Positions 59,761-64,000 of a DNA stretch of 64,000 bases are shown one piece after another. Origin of the DNA: Hofstenia miamia (lineage: Eukaryota > Xenacoelomorpha > Acoela > Hofsteniidae); the NCBI GenBank assembly GCA_900660155.1, contig CABFPE010000212.1, forward strand, positions 505,701 to 569,700. Direction: 5' to 3'. The translations under genes were made by a program, and so were the position numbers. Below the pieces are notes generated by a model. It made no database searches. It worked only from the letters and a program-made list of their open reading frames with translations, and had not been told where the DNA came from. Within the stretch, counting starts at the first letter, position 1, and each line of letters begins with the position of its first letter.

Positions 59761-60677
59761 TAAATAACAGGCACATAATTGCTGGCATTCAAATTTGCCA
59801 ACAGCATAGTATATTTGCAAGGTGTAAATTATTAATTGCATATATGAACAGATCAAATAAAAGATATTATTCCCTACATGTAGTTGTAACCTAAAACAGC
59901 CACAATTTGGGCTGTCACCATTAAAGAACTATTTTTTGACCCAGACCCAGTGCAGTTTCCTCCTGATTTGTTGCTGGATCCTAAACAACAGTTATCATTT
60001 AACAAATCTTTAATCAATGAATCTAAAGGGGGTTAATAGATAAAAAATTGAAAAGACCAAACACAGTAGAAGGAAGCCAAATTTATTGTGCACTTCACTA
60101 CATTGACTCAGATATATATTACAAAAATCTGTAAAATATTACCTGACTTGTATACAATTTCAAAAACAGTTTCCCTCACAAAGTTAAAACAAGCAATCAC
60201 ATGTAATTCAAATCAAGGGGACAAATACTAACATTATCAAAATAAATACACTTGAAATTCAAAAATCAATTAAAAGAAATTGATACAAATAAATAGCAGC
60301 AAATCAAAGAATCAAAATGTCCAAAGATGCAACACCATTTCAGAGTGCCAAAAATAATAAGATCGAAAAAATAGGGCCCTTAGTGACTCTACATGCCCCC
60401 ATTGCCAGTTAAGTTTGCAGTAGAAGTTTTACTGTGGGACCAGACAGGAGCTTTTGTGTCTCCTCAATCATTTCTGTGGCTAAGATGTTGTCCCATGACT
60501 TAGCTTTGGCATATCTAGGTTGCTGGGTAATTTGCATAAGAGTCTCCCTCTGTGTAACTTCTTCACTCTTCAAGTGGAAAAACTCAATCTCAGATAAATG
60601 GGCACTGATCAGGCAATTTCTTCTTAAGTTGTTGAGCCTCCATATAAATGTGTTGTAGAACCTCTCAAAAAGACAAA

Positions 60678-60781
60678 GGCCTTTCAGCCCTACTGTGAGA
60701 GTCATGAGCACGTCTGTGTCTGAGGTATGGGCCTTTCAGCCCTACTGTGAGAGTCATGAGCACGTCTGTGTCTGAGGTATG
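60678..60781. repeat. Two tandem 52-bp copies
   Basis: GGCCTTTCAGCCCTACTGTG... repeats exactly with a 52-bp period inside the minus-strand relic. 52 is not a multiple of 3, so the duplication shifts the reading frame. Confidence 0.9.
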
Positions 60782-63602
60782 GGCATCTTTGGGGCTAATC
60801 TGGGTGTTTGATAGAAGGGGACAAAGACCTCTCTTAATGATCCCATGTTTGTGGGGTGATCCATAAACAGTGAGCAGTATTCATTGACCTGCTGTAAAGT
60901 AATCTCTTCAGGATCTGCAACTTCTGCTCACAGCATAGTGATAATCTCAATGTGCTTTATAATATCATAGTATCAAGTGAGGGTTTCAATGTTATTGATC
61001 CACATCAAATCACTGGACCCCTGAAATATAATAAGAATCCAGGGGTCCAATGTTGCAATCTTGTTGTGTACTTTTGTTAACTGAGTAGAGATTGGTTGTT
61101 CCTTCTGGAAAATGTCCTTAATCATGAGCTTTCCATCAATGTAAATGTGTTCTGGGTTCCCACCCTTGAGTAGGGTGTCTCTGGTGTCTTTATACTCCCA
61201 TGTCTGCAATGCTTTGTGGATCTCTGCCACAGTGGAGATGTAATTAATGGAGTCAGAGAGATGGGCAGAGACTTTCCTTTGCCCCTTCTTGACATGCCAT
61301 GGTGGAAGGATGAGTGGGCTCATTACACATGGTGGAGGGATACAAAGCAAGTTGTGCTTATCTGCATGATCCTAAACATTGTCTAGTGTGACTTTCTCTC
61401 TAATGTGGTTGTCCCAATAGTAACTGGATAATTTATCTTAGCATCCTTAATAGAATCCCAGAACATGCTGCAGAGCCCATTCTCATGGAGATTGGCAATC
61501 TGAGAGTTGGAGATTCAAAGGCAGGATGTGGTACATTTTACATTAAAGGCTTTGTTGCTCAGGTGATTGTAGAAGTACTAATTCCCCTTTGGTAAACATT
61601 TCAGTTAGGCACCATTTCATATAGCCCAATACATCATTGTCTTGATTTTGCTTGATGATCTGGTTGACTATAGAGACTTTTTTTGGCAAACTCATACAGA
61701 TGGTGCATGATGGTTAAGATTTGTTCGTCTTCTGTGATAGACCACTCTGGTGTAGGTATGGGGGAGCTCACAACTCTTGAAAACTTTTGCATGTTAATGG
61801 CTTCAAGGAGTGCTTTAGTACCAGGTGATACTTCAACTGCAGATGATGCTAACAGTTCCTCCTCACAGTAGAATTGTTCAGGTGAGTGCATTGTCTACTC
61901 AATAACTTTGATTGGTATAATCATGCAATCTTTGGTGGCTTGTCTCTGCATCTCTGAGAGCTTGCTATATCCACACTCAGGATAATTCATCTTCTCCAAG
62001 TTAAACAGAATTTCCTTCTTAGCATGCACATCATAGTGGACCACTAATTCCAAGAATCACTGCATCAACCCAGGGTCACTGCAGATCAGGTGGCTTGTGC
62101 AGAACAGCACATTGTTGAACTTGGGAGATGGGAATTTTGTTTCAGATGTGGCTCCCCACATACACTTGCTGAGGGTCTCAGAGAATATGTGGAGGTTATC
62201 AAAAGTGACACCCAAGTGGTTGACAATCATCTGTGGCAGAAGGTGCCCCAAACAGGCTACTAGCAATGATAAGGCAAGTATAAATCTTTTTAAATCTTTT
62301 GGTCTTTCCAGGTGATGATGGAGGTGAGCATGAATGGAGCAGCCAGTTCTTAATATTCCATGCAGCAGGGCAAATGGCAAGCCCATGCATGCATTTCTTG
62401 GCCTAGACACTCACAGGCATTTCAGTCAAGAGGCAGCTCAATGTGTGGGTCTTGTGTTAGAAAAATAGACAGGACCCAAACAGCTCCATGAGACTGAATG
62501 GGTGGCATGAACTTCTCAGAAAACAAGCATTCAGCAAAATTTTGACAATCTTGTGAAGAATAGGATATACTCAGCTCCATGAGGAGCCTTTTGACAGACC
62601 TTGAGTATTGTGAAGTAGGGATGCAGATATTGATTGTGGGCCAAACAGACTCAGGGTTCCTATGCACCTTGAGATTAGTCCAGACCTCATGGATTTCTGC
62701 TAATGTTGTGGTGCTTTGGGAGAACACGAAACTAACATGCATGTTTGTGACTAAGGCAAGACTAGGCCAGTTAGCAGAGATGGATTCCAACATTTGTGAC
62801 TGTGTGACAGCATCTATAATCAGCCTTGCATCAACTGCACGGCAATTGGTAGGTATTTTCTTACACAAAAGAAGGTCAGTGTAAATTAGTTTAGTTATTG
62901 AAAAGATACCAAACTGGTACATGCTGGTGGGACAATAGAAGTGAGTATAGAGTCCTCAGGTATTTCATCTTGATACTCTTCTTTGACAAACATCACCAGA
63001 CAAATGTTCTCAACATTTGCTAGCCTGTATGCTATTTTAATTTTCTCCATTATCTTAGGCTGGTTGACTTGGAAAAAGTACACAATGAGTAAATTCTCAA
63101 AATCAATGCTGACACACTCAAATTTCTGAATGGTGTACTTGTTGTTAAGTAGCTGGCACAGATGCATCAAACATGGTATGGACTGTGCTCTGCCAATAGG
63201 GTCTTTTTAATCCTCTGTGCATTTTGGAGTTATAGCATATGATAGTATGGATCTTTGGTCTATATTCTGCATTGATGACAAAGGGAATGACGTCCACTGC
63301 ACATGTGAGGTTCTTGGTGTTGTACATCCAGGGCAATTTGTTCTTAGTTTCCTCTGATAAGTTGTTGCATACAAAATTAACTGCCTTAGGGGTTGTGATA
63401 AAGTATGAATGTAACATTTCATCTCCTACCTTAGAAATCTTATGTTGCCATTCTTTGTTTCTCTGGGATCTAACACTGGTAGAGGCATGGGACAAAGGGC
63501 CAGGACTAGAGGGGGTTATTGAGTCACTGTGAGGTGCTTGAATGTTAGTACTTAAGTTAGCAAAAAGCACTCTGTACTTACTTGACTCCTCAGATTCCTA
63601 AA

Positions 63603-63690
63603 GGGCTATTTGGTGCCCCAAGTACTCATGGGAATTGTGCTCCTGAGGGGCTATTTGGTGCACCAAGTAGTCACGTGGTCTGCTACTTGA
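63603..63690 (-). repeat. 45-nt in-frame tandem repeat in the relic's N-terminal region
   Basis: GGGCTATTTGGTGC.CCAAGT recurs with 45-nt spacing. The minus strand reads DYLVHQIA then EYLGHQIA, and a third related motif EYLDHL occurs near 63885. It suggests a short protein repeat array. Confidence 0.65.
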
Positions 63691-64000
63691 GTCCTCCTGC
63701 GTCCTTCCTCTCTTGTGGATATGCTCTCATCTGCTTGATAAGGGGTGTTCATCACAGGGGTTATGTCTTTGCCTCACTTGTCTACTTGTGGACAGCTGGT
63801 TCTCAGGTCTTTTCATCTGATATGGCTTGGTTTCCCAAACATAAAGATTAATTAAGTTCCCAATCTTGGGTATTTAAGTGGTCTAAATACTCTTGGCCCC
63901 TAACTTTATGACTAGGCAAAATACAAGTAGCAGTAATGTTGCTACTATTACTGAGGTTACTTTCATACTCAAACTCAGAGAGGTCATCCTCCCCCCCCCC

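Larger units (their letters stand above)
60409..63999 (-). other. Unidentified GC-richer multi-frame coding relic, minus strand
   Basis: Successive minus-strand open stretches, some overlapping in different frames as if one or more long genes were broken by small indels: 63570-63145, 63170-62895, 62922-62422, 62410-62057, 61891-61634, 61350-60973, 60711-60409. The upstream end (right) is acidic and serine-rich with a short repeated motif (EYLDHL, DYLVHQIA, EYLGHQIA). Downstream parts look like ordinary globular protein. I recognise no enzyme motif. Base composition is clearly less AT-rich than the host genes nearby, suggesting recent arrival or foreign origin. An endogenised large DNA virus or a giant transposon are guesses only. 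It continues beyond the window's right edge. Confidence 0.5.

Noticed and set aside
63991-64000. Poly-C end as a telomeric or tail feature
   Set aside because: Ten bases at the window edge are insufficient; it may be a simple homopolymer or low-quality end.

Overview
This is animal nuclear DNA: very AT-rich, intron-split genes with GT/AG borders, long introns, and many fossil transposons. The gene set (a Cys-loop receptor with the 45-nt exon typical of nicotinic receptors, a mitochondrial m-AAA protease, a TLC-domain protein and a metazoan-type universal stress protein), several 40-43 nt introns, and CR1-type and restriction-like-endonuclease LINEs point to an invertebrate metazoan. I cannot name the phylum from sequence alone.

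Layout. (1) 1-12.4 kb: minus-strand Cys-loop (nicotinic-like) receptor gene. Five exons are seen between 10757 and 686, plus a possible upstream exon at 12285-12356. It runs off the left edge. Its 7.3-kb intron holds two tandem copies of an endonuclease-type LINE (2796-6950), a CR1 3' end, a MITE and a deleted mariner. (2) 12.4-29.6 kb: gene-poor. It holds LINE relics, a large inverted array of about 125-bp repeats (16.1-19.5 kb), a hAT-type MITE with its target duplication, and one plus-strand coiled-coil exon (24481-24797). (3) 29.6-52.5 kb: a complete 16-exon minus-strand AFG3L2 gene (772 codons). Its 9.5-kb intron 13 contains, on the same strand, a complete four-exon TLC-domain gene (40126-38959) and a complete single-exon USP gene (41127-40678), plus a hAT element. 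Intron 11 carries a CR1-like element with a UAAUG ORF1/ORF2 overlap and a 2A-like motif. (4) 52.5-58.7 kb: upstream flank with LINE relics and microsatellites. (5) 58.7-64 kb: a GC-richer block of broken reading frames. Two oppositely oriented parts share a conserved protein motif, which suggests remnants of an unidentified large element or endogenised virus-like sequence.

The host genes are functionally unrelated: synaptic receptor, inner-membrane protease, lipid/membrane protein and nucleotide-binding stress protein. Nothing suggests an operon, although the TLC and USP genes lie only 0.55 kb apart inside the protease intron.

Assembly caution. Nearly every N (4796, 4860, 8838-8843, 24476, 32548-32681, 33484, 45498, 53445, 54427) is flanked by a duplicated sequence or sits in a microsatellite. 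Contig ends seem to have been butted together without merging, so the local duplications, and the order of pieces around AFG3L2 exons 14-15, need independent data.
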